Assembly: GCA_018985235.1 (NCBI GenBank)
Contig: JADGIG010000012.1
Coordinates: 1-54,415, forward strand
Source: Sanchytrium tribonematis
Taxonomy: Eukaryota; Sanchytriomycota; Sanchytriomycetes; Sanchytriales; Sanchytriaceae
Direction of reading: 5' to 3'
Length of the DNA: 54,415 nt
Both the position numbers and the translations under genes were made by a program. Numbering within the stretch: the first letter of the stretch is position 1; each line of letters opens with the position of its first letter. Below the pieces are notes generated by a model. That model saw only the letters and a list, made by a program, of their open reading frames with translations, was not told the DNA's origin and did no database searches. Below, piece after piece: positions 10,018 to 18,346 of the stretch.

Positions 10018-11028
10018 ATGACTACCTATGTGAGCTCTAGAGAGGGCTACAGAGGCGTTTATATGAAGAAGTCAAGCAAAAATATTATGTTTGTTCCTGA
10101 TAAAGATATCCTAAGCCCATCGAAAATTAAAAAATGGCTTTCTTGTTGCGATCTAGAGCAATTGCCAGATATGGAAACCTTGACAATGGCTTTGATTTGT
10201 TCCAAGGACATGCCACTTTTGAGTTACTTTGATGAACTACCTTGGGAACAAGACATGTTATTATATCACAAATTAGATCTTCCACCTCATTTTCAAGATT
10301 TATTAAACTTACAAAAGCAATTTATTAAATCAATCTACTCAAAACTCTTAAAGTCTGCATGCAATTCTCATATACAATTGCTGAAAGACAAGACTTTATT
10401 TCTAAATGCCTTTGTTATGATGAATACTAGGTGCGTTGCGGTACAGAATGAGGTTTTATTAATGAAAGGCTTTGACATGCTAAATCATAATACAAAATCA
10501 ACAGTTGAACTTGACGTAGTAGATGGTGGAATAGAATTACGAAGTTCCGTAGAAATAGCAAAAGATGAACAAGTATTTTTAAATTATGGGCCTCATGATA
10601 ATTTATTTTTACTCGTAGAATACGGCTTTGTGCTTGATAATAATGAAAATGATCTAATTAATGTCACTCATTACCTCTTGCCACTACTTACCAAGTCGCA
10701 AAAAATCTTATTAAAGGACAATCATTTCTTGGGAGACTATTGTGTGGGGCACTCTGGCTTTGATTTTAGGTCTAGAGTTGCATTACATGTGTTGGAACAT
10801 AACACATTTACGTTTGAAGTGCTAGAATCATACCCTAATTTAATGATCAAGATTTTAGATTGCGCAATTCAAGACTATAAAAATATGCAATTCGGTTTGA
10901 GCTATTCATCTTATATTGAACTTCAAAAACTAAAATCAATCCATATGGAAATTTTAAAGTACTGGAAGGCCTATTTATTAAATGACTTACCAATGCATTT
11001 GACTTCAAATCCTAATTCTTGTAGATGA
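10018..11028 (+). CDS. SET-domain protein methyltransferase, SETD4/LSMT-like (336 aa)
   Basis: A SAM-dependent lysine methyltransferase of the SETD3/SETD4/Rubisco-LSMT/RKM class; these act on histones, ribosomal proteins or actin. The SET-C core is visible: GFDMLNHNTKSTVEL (the NH motif), then EQVFLNYGPHDNLFLLVEYGFVL with the YG-N-LL-YGF signature. A helical region typical of the Rubisco-LSMT substrate-binding domain follows to the end. The N-terminal SET-N part is shorter and more divergent than in SETD4. The first ATG is at 10018. The final 58 bp overlap on the opposite strand with the last exon of UDP-glucose dehydrogenase. The substrate cannot be told from sequence. Confidence 0.8.
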   Translation: MTTYVSSREGYRGVYMKKSSKNIMFVPDKDILSPSKIKKWLSCCDLEQLPDMETLTMALICSKDMPLLSYFDELPWEQDMLLYHKLDLPPHFQDLLNLQKQFIKSIYSKLLKSACNSHIQLLKDKTLFLNAFVMMNTRCVAVQNEVLLMKGFDMLNHNTKSTVELDVVDGGIELRSSVEIAKDEQVFLNYGPHDNLFLLVEYGFVLDNNENDLINVTHYLLPLLTKSQKILLKDNHFLGDYCVGHSGFDFRSRVALHVLEHNTFTFEVLESYPNLMIKILDCAIQDYKNMQFGLSYSSYIELQKLKSIHMEILKYWKAYLLNDLPMHLTSNPNSCR

Positions 11029-12462
11029 GCATGAGGTAAAATAATTCTGCCATCAAAAACAAAAGGAGGACTAGTCATCACTTCCTTTACTTTTCGGAAG
11101 TCACAGGCATTAAATTCATCCCATTCGGTAAGCAAAACGAGGGCATGAGCATCAATTACCGCATCCAGTGACGAATTACAAATAGTTACATTTTCGTGGA
11201 CTTGATTAATAAAAAGTACATTCAGTCTTGGTATCTAATACACCTTCTGCAGTTGTTAAATCCATTTCAATTTGCTTTGCAGACACTTTTGGATCATAAA
11301 TACGTAAACGAGCACCTTCTATAAGCAATTTTTTGCAAACTCTAATTGCGGGTGATGCTCTAGTATCTCCAGTATTCTTTTTAAATGCAAATCCCCAAAT
11401 TGCAATGACTTTGTCAGTCACCGTGGAAAACATTGAAGTCACAATTTTCTCTACAAATCGATCAGTTTGATGATCATTCATTAAAAGTACTTGCTCCCAA
11501 TATTTGGCAACCTCTGGTAAATTCAAACTTTCGCATAAATAGCAAAGATTTAAAATATCTTTTGTGAAGCACGACCCACCAAATCCAACACTTGCTTTTA
11601 AAAATTTAGATCCAATTCTGTTGTCAAATCCACAAGCGTACGCCACTTCTGATACATCCGCCCCTGTCTTTTCACAAATTGCAGATAAAGCATTTATACT
11701 TGAAATTCTTTGAGCTAATAATGCATTTGCTGCTAATTTTGACAATTCACTAGACCATAAATTAGTGGTGATAATTCTGTCTAATGGAACCCATTTCGCA
11801 TAAATAGACGCAAGGGTTCTTACAGCCTTAAAACCAGATTCGTTTGACAAACTTCCCATCAGAACTCGATCAGGGTTCATTAAATCTTTAATTGCAGTTC
11901 CTTCGCTTAAAAACTCCGGATTACTTAAGATATCAAATTGATGATTACTACTAGACAAAATTCTTTCAATGCTTTCTGCTGTTTTGCATGGTACTGTTGA
12001 TTTCTCCACGACTATTTTGTTGCCTTTACATGCCTTATTGATTCTTCTTGCTGACGCCTCGATGTATTTCAAATCAGCTGCACGCCCAGCACCCACACCT
12101 TTGGTTTTTGTTGGAGTGTTAACACTCACAAAGATGATATCTGCAGCATCTAAAACTGCATCAATATCTGTGGAAAAAAATAAATTTTTCCCTCTAGCTG
12201 CTAATACAATTTCTTCGAGACCTGGTTCGTATATAGGAATCTTGTCAGAGTTCCACTGGTCAATTTTTTCCTGATTAACGTCGACCAACGTGACTGTTAT
12301 TTCTGGGCATAGATGTGCAAATACTGACATGGTTGGTCCACCAACATATCCTGCCCCGATACATGCAATTTTTAAACCCTTGATGTCAATTAAATCTTCT
12401 TTGCGCAAAGAATAAATATTATTTAAACCAGGTATACTATTAGCTCTAAAGTGTCGTTGCAT
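10971..12462 (-). CDS. UDP-glucose 6-dehydrogenase, one 19-nt intron
   Basis: Oxidises UDP-glucose twice with NAD+ to UDP-glucuronate, the donor for glucuronate- or xylose-containing glycans. Exon 1 is 12462-11220 and exon 2 is 11200-10971; total 490 aa, close to animal and plant UGDH. Motifs: [14 protein letters not shown] (NAD site), the [14 protein letters not shown] active-site cysteine segment, and [11 protein letters not shown]. Without splicing the protein stops after TECTFY. Removing 19 nt adds the missing C-terminal Rossmann part, including [12 protein letters not shown] and [12 protein letters not shown], which every UGDH has. The last 58 bp (10971-11028) are also coding on the other strand. 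The stop codon is preceded by AATAAA. I take the start at 12462, the first ATG. Confidence 0.93.
11201..11219 (-). other. 19-nt intron in UDP-glucose dehydrogenase gene
   Basis: Minus-strand gtactttttattaatcaag; final ten bases attaatcaag. Splicing joins KTE to a C-terminal exon with the conserved TEWDEF and VFDGR motifs. Confidence 0.88.
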
Positions 12463-12763
12463 TTGTTTCAGCAAATCTTGTTCGAAATTTAACTCGTATC
12501 ATATGGTCACGACGTCCGCTACGGCGGCAATAGCAAGAATCAGGTTAAGTAGATGATCACTTGAAAAAAGTAATATTCTGGGCTTCAAATTTTATTAGTA
12601 GAAAAGACGGTCTTTAAACTTTTGAGCGGCCAAGCCTGTGTCACCCAAGCTTCATTCCTGTACGTTTTTAAATCTAATATGTAGACTTGGTCGCACCATT
12701 ACCGATTTCTCAATTACTTTCATCTTGTCGAGAGTATATAAAGAAAATAACTCTAAATTTTAG

Positions 12764-12995
12764 ATGGTACAGATTCGACCAATTCAGTTTTTAGAATCAT
12801 TGGGACTTCATTCCGCTATTCGCCACAGTCGGATTCTTTTATAGTTATGCAGGAAATAGATGGTATCATCGTTTGCATGATGATCCAGAGATTCGCGAGC
12901 CAAGTGAGCAATTGAAAGCACCTCATTTTTTGGATAGGGTTAATGACGAGAAGATATTTAGCAAAGCTTTTAAAAAACAAGCTATGGAACATTAA
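12764..12995 (+). CDS. NDUFA4/MLRQ (B12D)-like protein, copy 1, with a frame break
   Basis: A small single-span inner-mitochondrial-membrane protein of the MLRQ/NDUFA4 family, which is associated with respiratory complexes I and IV. From the ATG the frame reads MVQIRPIQFL. After one extra base (g at 12794) the next frame reads NHWDFIPLFATVGFFYSYAG and on to TAA at 12995. The two parts together align with copy 3 (RPLQAIKNNYELLPLF), so both are coding. No canonical 19-nt intron fits: the only GT..AG option is 28 nt, lacks the local acceptor block and would remove the conserved RPIQ part. Either copy 1 is a recent pseudogene, or it is read by a frameshift, or the assembly has a 1-base error. The remaining 66 codons are intact, which argues against old decay. 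Confidence 0.6.
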
Positions 12996-13071
12996 TAAAT
13001 CCATAAACTAACTTCTGGCCAACACCAATTCGTCAATGCTCCCAATTTAGTTTTTGTTTTAGACAATTTCT

Positions 13072-13257
13072 ATGAAACTTGACTTCTTTCGACAGGCTAT
13101 TAGATCAAATTACGAGGTTCTACCAATGCTTTCTTTGGTAGGTTTTGGCTTTGGCTATGGCTTTTACAGATTGGCGAGAATATTGTCAAAAGATCCTGAT
13201 GTTCACTTGAACCGAAAAAAGGCAAAAAGAGACGAGGACACATTCTTGCAGCAATAA
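13072..13257 (+). CDS. NDUFA4/MLRQ (B12D)-like protein, copy 2 (61 aa)
   Basis: Intact member of the MLRQ/B12D family. It has a short basic N-terminus, then NYEVLPMLSLVGFGFGYGFY, which combines the N-[YH]-x-x-x-P-x motif with the single transmembrane helix. A basic segment and KDPDVHLNRKK follow, matching the PDV-containing matrix or intermembrane tail of NDUFA4-like proteins. It is 76 bp downstream of copy 1 in the same direction, so tandem duplication is likely. It should be targeted to the mitochondrial inner membrane by its hydrophobic segment. The TAA stop lies inside AATAAA. Whether it serves complex IV (as NDUFA4) or complex I cannot be decided. Confidence 0.72.
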   Translation: MKLDFFRQAIRSNYEVLPMLSLVGFGFGYGFYRLARILSKDPDVHLNRKKAKRDEDTFLQQ

Positions 13258-13288
13258 AATTGATTGTTAAAAATGGTAACTCGTTTTA

Positions 13289-14320
13289 CTAAATGTCGAT
13301 GTCTAATTTATCGTGCATTAGTTTTTGGAACATTTCTGGACCACTCAAAAATTTCGATAATTCTTGCTGAATGTCTGCAGGACAGTCATCCAGACAAGGA
13401 CTTTGACATTTGGAAAAGGTTTCGAATGTAATAAGTACACCTCTTCTGGACAAGTTATGGATAAGAACACTTTCTTTGTTGCAATATTTGGGTATAGGCC
13501 GACGAAATTTTCTGTTATGGCTAAAGATATTTGGATGAATCCCGTCGTGATTGATCATATCTACATTGAGACCAGCCAGCCATATCCCCAATAAAGCGTC
13601 TTCGTTGTTCATATATTTTAACCAACCATTCTGATCTTGTTTCACAAGCCAGTATAGAATATCAACACTTAAAGCATACCCAGCACCCGCCATATACTGC
13701 GGATAATATGAAGCTGTATACTCTTTGTTCTCCCATGGACCGCTTCTAAGAACTGGTGCATTTTTGTACACTCTTCCTATTACGACTTTCTGAGGTTCAT
13801 ACTCCAATAAAATGCTTTGCAATTTTTGAGCATTTAGCCATATATCCGTATCAGTTTTAAATATCCACTTAAGTCCTTTAAAGTTGTGCTTATTTTCATC
13901 AATATACTTGTAAATAGCAACCATTTTATGACTCAGCATATTATAGTTTTCAGATATGTCTAGTAAAATAATATCATCATTTTGCTGCAATTCCAGTTCC
14001 AACGCATTTTTGTCTTGAGAATTTAAATCGTTTTTACCGATAAAGAACAATAATTTCATGCTACTTGGCAAAGATTTTTTCCAGGTCGACCGTATAGCTT
14101 TTCTATAGTGATATTGTATCTGGGTTGTAATGGAAGGAATCACAATGAGTGTATTGAATTCCTCTTCCACCACTGGAATCTTTAATTTTGAACTTGTTTG
14201 AACCTCAACAACAGATGATACTGGTTTGAATAAAACATACAAAACAAACACGATTAATAAAACAATAATCCCTCTGGTAGTCATTGGACTCATAAATCTT
14301 TTGGATGGTTTGTCTTTCAT
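13289..14320 (-). CDS. GT31-family beta-1,3-glycosyltransferase, type II membrane protein (343 aa)
   Basis: A Golgi or ER glycosyltransferase of family GT31 (beta-1,3-galactosyl/N-acetylglucosaminyltransferase type). A cytoplasmic start with KDKPSKRF precedes one membrane anchor at about residues 16-35 (GIIVLLIVFVLYVLF). GT31 motifs follow in order: YRKAIRSTW, YNMLSHKMVAIYKYI, the metal-binding FKTDTDIWLN (DxD type), YPQYMAGAGYALS, and EDALLGIWLAGL. The C-terminus has a cysteine-rich end (CQSPCLDDC). I take the ATG at 14320; codons upstream have no ATG. It is inserted between MLRQ copies 2 and 3 on the opposite strand. Donor and acceptor are unknown; UDP-glucose dehydrogenase nearby suggests a UDP-sugar glycan context. 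Confidence 0.88.
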   Translation of the reverse strand: MKDKPSKRFMSPMTTRGIIVLLIVFVLYVLFKPVSSVVEVQTSSKLKIPVVEEEFNTLIVIPSITTQIQYHYRKAIRSTWKKSLPSSMKLLFFIGKNDLNSQDKNALELELQQNDDIILLDISENYNMLSHKMVAIYKYIDENKHNFKGLKWIFKTDTDIWLNAQKLQSILLEYEPQKVVIGRVYKNAPVLRSGPWENKEYTASYYPQYMAGAGYALSVDILYWLVKQDQNGWLKYMNNEDALLGIWLAGLNVDMINHDGIHPNIFSHNRKFRRPIPKYCNKESVLIHNLSRRGVLITFETFSKCQSPCLDDCPADIQQELSKFLSGPEMFQKLMHDKLDIDI

Positions 14321-14616
14321 TCTAATAGAATATTGAAGGGGGTCAAATGTTTTGAGAAACAAATATTATAAACACACCAATCAATATCTTTTGTGATGGT
14401 CACATTCGTCAAGACGTCATACAGATTCTGTAGATAAGACAATCAATATTTAAAATGAGCTTTATTTATTTGTGACAAATTGGAGATATTGGAGTACCAT
14501 AAGAAGTACTTGTACATCAATGCAATCATATAATTGGTTCCGGTCTAAATTTCTATTTTAAATCGGTGAATCCTAACTATTCTGTATAAAAAGGAAAATG
14601 TCATTCAAAACTACAA

Positions 14617-14799
14617 ATGAGACCTTTACAAGCAATCAAGAACAATTATGAATTACTTCCACTCTTCGCCATAGTTTCTGTCGCATTAGGTTGTGGAACT
14701 GTCTTGGCTTCAAACATCATTCTTCATGACAAAGACGTACAGTTTAGAAAAGTAAAGGAACAAGGCCGATTTATACACATGATAAACAAACAAGAATAA
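14617..14799 (+). CDS. NDUFA4/MLRQ (B12D)-like protein, copy 3 (60 aa)
   Basis: Third member of the local MLRQ family: MRPLQAIKNNYELLPLFAIV, then a continuing hydrophobic helix and HDKDVQFRKVK. Relative to copies 1 and 2 it keeps the N-[YH]-E-x-L-P core and the DV-containing tail. It is separated from copy 2 by the oppositely oriented GT31 gene. That suggests either that the GT31 gene inverted or inserted into a tandem array, or that copy 3 moved. The TAA stop lies inside AATAAA. Predicted single-pass inner-membrane mitochondrial protein. Confidence 0.7.
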   Translation: MRPLQAIKNNYELLPLFAIVSVALGCGTVLASNIILHDKDVQFRKVKEQGRFIHMINKQE

Positions 14800-14877
14800 A
14801 TACTATTTACCTTCTAAAAAATTGTTGAAACAACTTCATAATATTGAGACAACAATAAACAAGCCATAAACTTCAAA

Positions 14878-15240
14878 ATGAGCTTTTCGCGAAATTTTAA
14901 CAACAGCCGATTCATCATCAATAGCTTGGAAGTAAATGTCAATGCAAATATCACTCTCAAGGTTAGGGGCACACATATCGAAATATCAGGAAATTGGACT
15001 AAGTATGAACTTACTTACAGTCCATTGACACTCAATTTTACAGATACTCAATTGATAATAGAGAATCCCGCTAGAGATTCATTTGTCCTCAAGACAAACC
15101 ATTCAATCAGTGATACAGAAATATTTCAGAATTGCGGTGTTGGTTGTTGGTCGTACAATGCAACAGCGTATTCTCCTGCATCTTTTCACACTACTGATCT
15201 TGCAATCATTTTAATATGGATAATAAATTTTATTCTTTAG
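14878..15240 (+). CDS. Unknown small protein with hydrophobic C-terminus (120 aa)
   Basis: No family recognised. The body is beta-rich with alternating hydrophobics and at least five N-glycosylation sequons (for example NIT, NWT, NFT, NHS, NAT). Two cysteines lie close together in NCGVGCWSYN. The C-terminus is a hydrophobic stretch (LAIILIWIINFIL) right at the end after a small-residue region, as in GPI-anchor or tail-anchor signals. There is no clear N-terminal signal peptide, which conflicts with a GPI-anchored reading unless a 5' exon is missing. The last 11 nt overlap the end of the convergent gene at 15230. Confidence 0.55.
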   Translation: MSFSRNFNNSRFIINSLEVNVNANITLKVRGTHIEISGNWTKYELTYSPLTLNFTDTQLIIENPARDSFVLKTNHSISDTEIFQNCGVGCWSYNATAYSPASFHTTDLAIILIWIINFIL

Positions 15241-15976
15241 ACTCTGGATTATCTGGTTTTACTGGACAAGCATTAGACGCTCGTCCGTTGTTCTTGGACA
15301 TTGCATCAGAGGGGAAAGGGCAACCAAAATCATTTCTGCGTAGCTTATGATGCAAATCTAATTTATCGGAAATTTGATAAATGGGAGATTCTGAGATATT
15401 GAGACTTTTAACGTTTTCTAGTTCTTCCGCAGTATATACTCGCATTCTACTAGATCCTGGATATTCGGTGCATTCACTAAGACACTGAGAATAACTCAAT
15501 CCACTATCAAGTTTGGCTACAAACTTTTCCATATTTTTGAAAGGCACAAAGCCGTCAATTAGATGTAAATCAAGTAGTTCAGGAATATAAAACTTTTTCT
15601 TGTGTTGCGCGAGATGTTTTCTAGTAAGTTCATCCAGTTTAAATTCGATATTTACAGCCTCCAGTTCAGTCAATTCACTAGTAACAACAATATGTTTAGA
15701 AGAAGTTGTTAATATTTTTTTAGCAATAACAATAGTATAGGGTTTAATATTGTCAAAAGATTCCACCAAGTCGGTGAACAAAACAGAGCATTCTAAATCA
15801 GTAGGTTGTTTTGTGGAAATTCGTCGATATTTTGGTGCATCAAAAATCAGCATCCCGTTAAAGTTGATTCCTTGTAGGTCTCTTTTTAAAGAAGGGTTAT
15901 GGTATGGACATTGACTTTTGGTTTGTTTTTGGTATAATTTGAAGTATTCGAGTAGTAATTCTGGTTCAGAAATCAT
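15230..15976 (-). CDS. Unknown protein with three Cys-Pro motifs (248 aa)
   Basis: A full-length single-exon frame from ATG at 15976. No family recognised. It has Cys-Pro dipeptides at residues about 23-24 (QCPYHNP), 219-220 (FGCPFPSD) and 237-238 (NACPVKP). Cys-Pro with a following hydrophobic residue is the pattern of heme regulatory motifs, so heme or thiol sensing is a possibility, but the evidence is only the motif. The middle (about 30-200) looks mixed alpha/beta. The start is 35 bp from the divergent gene at 16012, implying a shared promoter. The tail overlaps the preceding plus-strand gene by 11 nt. Confidence 0.65.
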   Translation of the reverse strand: MISEPELLLEYFKLYQKQTKSQCPYHNPSLKRDLQGINFNGMLIFDAPKYRRISTKQPTDLECSVLFTDLVESFDNIKPYTIVIAKKILTTSSKHIVVTSELTELEAVNIEFKLDELTRKHLAQHKKKFYIPELLDLHLIDGFVPFKNMEKFVAKLDSGLSYSQCLSECTEYPGSSRMRVYTAEELENVKSLNISESPIYQISDKLDLHHKLRRNDFGCPFPSDAMSKNNGRASNACPVKPDNPESKE

Positions 15977-16011
15977 TTTTAAAATTTGAAAACTTTCTCC
16001 TGAAATTTACA

Positions 16012-16359
16012 ATGCAGATTAAGCGACTCCGTCACGAACTTAATAAAGTATATTGCTATATCAGGCATGAATGCACACTAGGTAAGGAAGGCGCTGTTTT
16101 GCAGCTAAGCGCGGGATCTGCTAGAAAATATGATAAAGAAGTGATGGTTGTACCATCATTGCGGAAATTGAAGACCTATCCTCGTATTTATTCGATGATG
16201 GGATATCCTGTTGCTAATTTAATTGAATTTCTTGAAGATGATAGGAGACAAAATATCAAAAGATTAGGACAAGTCGTGCCACAATGGAAAAAGTTATCGG
16301 AAAGAATGATCAAAGAAGACGAAGAGTCACAGGATGCGGGCTTATTGCTCAATAAATAA
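16012..16359 (+). CDS. Unknown basic helical protein (115 aa)
   Basis: A short, basic, mostly helical protein with no signal peptide or membrane segment. The segment CYIRHECTLGKEGAVLQLSA is followed by a tyrosine/proline-containing middle and a helical C-terminus with many charged residues (KKLSERMIKEDEESQD). The size and charge would fit a small subunit of an RNA- or chromatin-associated complex or of the mitochondrial ribosome, but I cannot assign it. It is divergent from the Cys-Pro protein gene, with only 35 bp between their ATGs. The stop overlaps the repeated AATAAATAA. Confidence 0.6.
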   Translation: MQIKRLRHELNKVYCYIRHECTLGKEGAVLQLSAGSARKYDKEVMVVPSLRKLKTYPRIYSMMGYPVANLIEFLEDDRRQNIKRLGQVVPQWKKLSERMIKEDEESQDAGLLLNK

Positions 16360-16483
16360 ATCAAGATGATTCTTTTATATTTCAACCATTCGAAACTCAT
16401 CCAATTTCCTTCATGCTGACCACGTGCTACTTAAATCATTGGTAATTTGTAGGTGACGTTAGTAAAACCGATAGTAAAGTCAA

Positions 16484-17260
16484 ATGCATTTGGATAGAGC
16501 AGACTCACTTTTGGACACTCCGGTTCCGGATGAAATTAAGAATCTAATAGCAGGACATTCGTTCACTTTGGCATACCGCATTCAAAATTTCAAGTTGGCA
16601 GGGCAAATCAGAAAAAAGAATCCCATACATTTAGAGTTTATATTTCGAAATGGCGAGCACAAGAAAATTGTGAATGTTGCTTTCGATGGAATGTGGAAAT
16701 TTGATGATGACCAGTATTGGCTAAAATTTAAAAATGAGGTACAATTTAAGGAAAAATTACTAATAATATTGAACAAGAAGCGAAAAATGTTGCAAAAGAT
16801 ATGCAGCAGAAATTATGAGGATTCTTTCTCGGTATACCTCAAGTATCCTTCATCCCAAACATTTTTATTGGTAACTGATGTTCTATTATTTTATAAGCCT
16901 ATTTCTGAAATGGTAGATGAGATAAACTTGAACGATCTTAATGAATTCATAACTGAATATATAGAATGCGTTGATTTTCCGTCAAAGATGAGCTTCTCGA
17001 ACAAGATGAATTTTAGGAAAAAGCTTAATGCAAATTTTACTCTGGTAATCTGCAAATCTGGTTCGGAAGTAAAAGCTTATAAGGTTTATCATTTTGGTAA
17101 TGTTTGCTACATGGTTAAAGACTTCAGTGGTATTGATACTATAGCTAATTCGAAAGGCATGTACGACTTGTTTATGGGAAATGAAATCGTCACATGCATA
17201 CAATTTGAAAGGGATGAATGTCTCTTAATGTTGAACGATATGATTCTAGAAAAAAAATAA
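16484..17260 (+). CDS. Unknown protein, paralogue of the gene at 22000 (258 aa)
   Basis: No known family recognised. The N-terminal third resembles the protein at 22000-22671: here VPDEIKNLIAGHSFTLAYRI and IRKKNPIHLEF; there LPIELIEYISAFHFSTSYSL and IRKYDPIYMDI, in the same order and spacing. The shared LP-x-E-[IL] start is reminiscent of an F-box first helix, which would make these SCF-type adaptors, but the rest of the F-box is weak. The remainder is a mix of short strands and helices without repeats. No signal peptide or membrane segment. A CACGTG E-box lies 58 bp before the ATG. TAA lies inside AATAAA. Confidence 0.65.
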   Translation: MHLDRADSLLDTPVPDEIKNLIAGHSFTLAYRIQNFKLAGQIRKKNPIHLEFIFRNGEHKKIVNVAFDGMWKFDDDQYWLKFKNEVQFKEKLLIILNKKRKMLQKICSRNYEDSFSVYLKYPSSQTFLLVTDVLLFYKPISEMVDEINLNDLNEFITEYIECVDFPSKMSFSNKMNFRKKLNANFTLVICKSGSEVKAYKVYHFGNVCYMVKDFSGIDTIANSKGMYDLFMGNEIVTCIQFERDECLLMLNDMILEKK

Positions 17261-17307
17261 ATTTATTCATTTCAATTAGCTACTTATTGAATGAGGAATC
17301 AGGCTTC

Positions 17308-18222
17308 TTAAATCAATTTGTATGGCACGGTATTTATAGGCGATTGATGTTGAGGTGAAAGATCTCCTGCATTTAATTGTTCAGTTACTATAACATTAAG
17401 ACTATTTGCCACTCCATTGGGTGTAGCAGGACTTTTCAAAATACTTTTTGAGCCTTTTCGTTGACCAACATTCAAATCAGTACTTGAAGAAAATTTCCGT
17501 GCAAATTCTTGGGACAAGTGACTGGATTTGGAGGATACTTTTCTTTCGATCGGTATTTCCGGAACAGGAGGTGCATGCTCATCGTGGATATCACTAAGAT
17601 ATTTTGACATCGACTCTTCCATTGAGATATGCTTTTCGCTTTGAGTGGGGCTGACTATCCTAGAAATAGACTTTTGCTGATTTCTATTCTTTGATATTGA
17701 GTATTTGATTTTTTTGAATTGATAGTGAATTCCATCAACCAAAAAACATTTTTCTTCTTGATCAAAAGTTGTCTTATTTACAATCTTCATCACAACAAGT
17801 TCAAAAACTTCCAGAGATTTGATGTCTTGAAAGAGAGTATCATATGCAATTATATCCGCTTCTTTCAGAGCTAATTTTACAGTAGATAAGGAATTGCTTT
17901 GAATTGCATACTTCAGAACGTTCTCCGATATAGATTTGTCTTGCAGAATCTTAACTATCGCCGCATGGCCATTTAATGCAGCCTCATCAATCGCAAATTT
18001 TCCAGCATGAATTGCATTAATATTTACATGACTTTTTAAATATTTGACAAGATCCAGATATCCTTTCCTGCAGGCTATATGAAGTCCATAGCTATCAACG
18101 ATCAGGTCACGAATTACAGGAACAATTTGCCGGACTGCCATAACATCTCCACTATCGCACGCCATTAAATAATTTTGCAACTCGGCTTTGTTATCGTGGT
18201 CAGAAACTTTTGAGTTTTTCAT
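17308..18222 (-). CDS. Ankyrin-repeat protein (304 aa)
   Basis: Residues about 12-135 form four or five ankyrin-type helical pairs. Recognisable units are SYGLHIACRKGYLDLVKYL and KFAIDEAALNGHAAIVKILQ, with a weaker following unit LKYAIQSNSLSTVKLAL. The C-terminal half (about 190-304) is Ser/Pro/Lys-rich and probably disordered, with motifs such as SRIVSPTQSEKH and APPVPEIPIERK that could be kinase or SH3 sites. No membrane segment. Ankyrin repeats mediate protein binding; the partner cannot be inferred. Single exon from the ATG at 18222, and the promoter is shared with the HD-domain gene at 18347. Confidence 0.75.
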   Translation of the reverse strand: MKNSKVSDHDNKAELQNYLMACDSGDVMAVRQIVPVIRDLIVDSYGLHIACRKGYLDLVKYLKSHVNINAIHAGKFAIDEAALNGHAAIVKILQDKSISENVLKYAIQSNSLSTVKLALKEADIIAYDTLFQDIKSLEVFELVVMKIVNKTTFDQEEKCFLVDGIHYQFKKIKYSISKNRNQQKSISRIVSPTQSEKHISMEESMSKYLSDIHDEHAPPVPEIPIERKVSSKSSHLSQEFARKFSSSTDLNVGQRKGSKSILKSPATPNGVANSLNVIVTEQLNAGDLSPQHQSPINTVPYKLI

Positions 18223-18346
18223 TTCTTTTGATTGTTATCTTTAATCTTCTTAATGTGAAGTATTCATATTAATAATTTCCAGACCAATCAAGATGTTACA
18301 GCTTGATTGAAGTTATCCCAATCACTGCAAGGAAAAGCTCGGAGAT

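Noticed and set aside
12767-12794. A 28-nt GT..AG intron in MLRQ copy 1
   Set aside because: It would remove the codons for VQIRPIQFL, which align with copy 3, its length is unlike the other introns, and it lacks the ten-base acceptor block (position 5 is T, not A).
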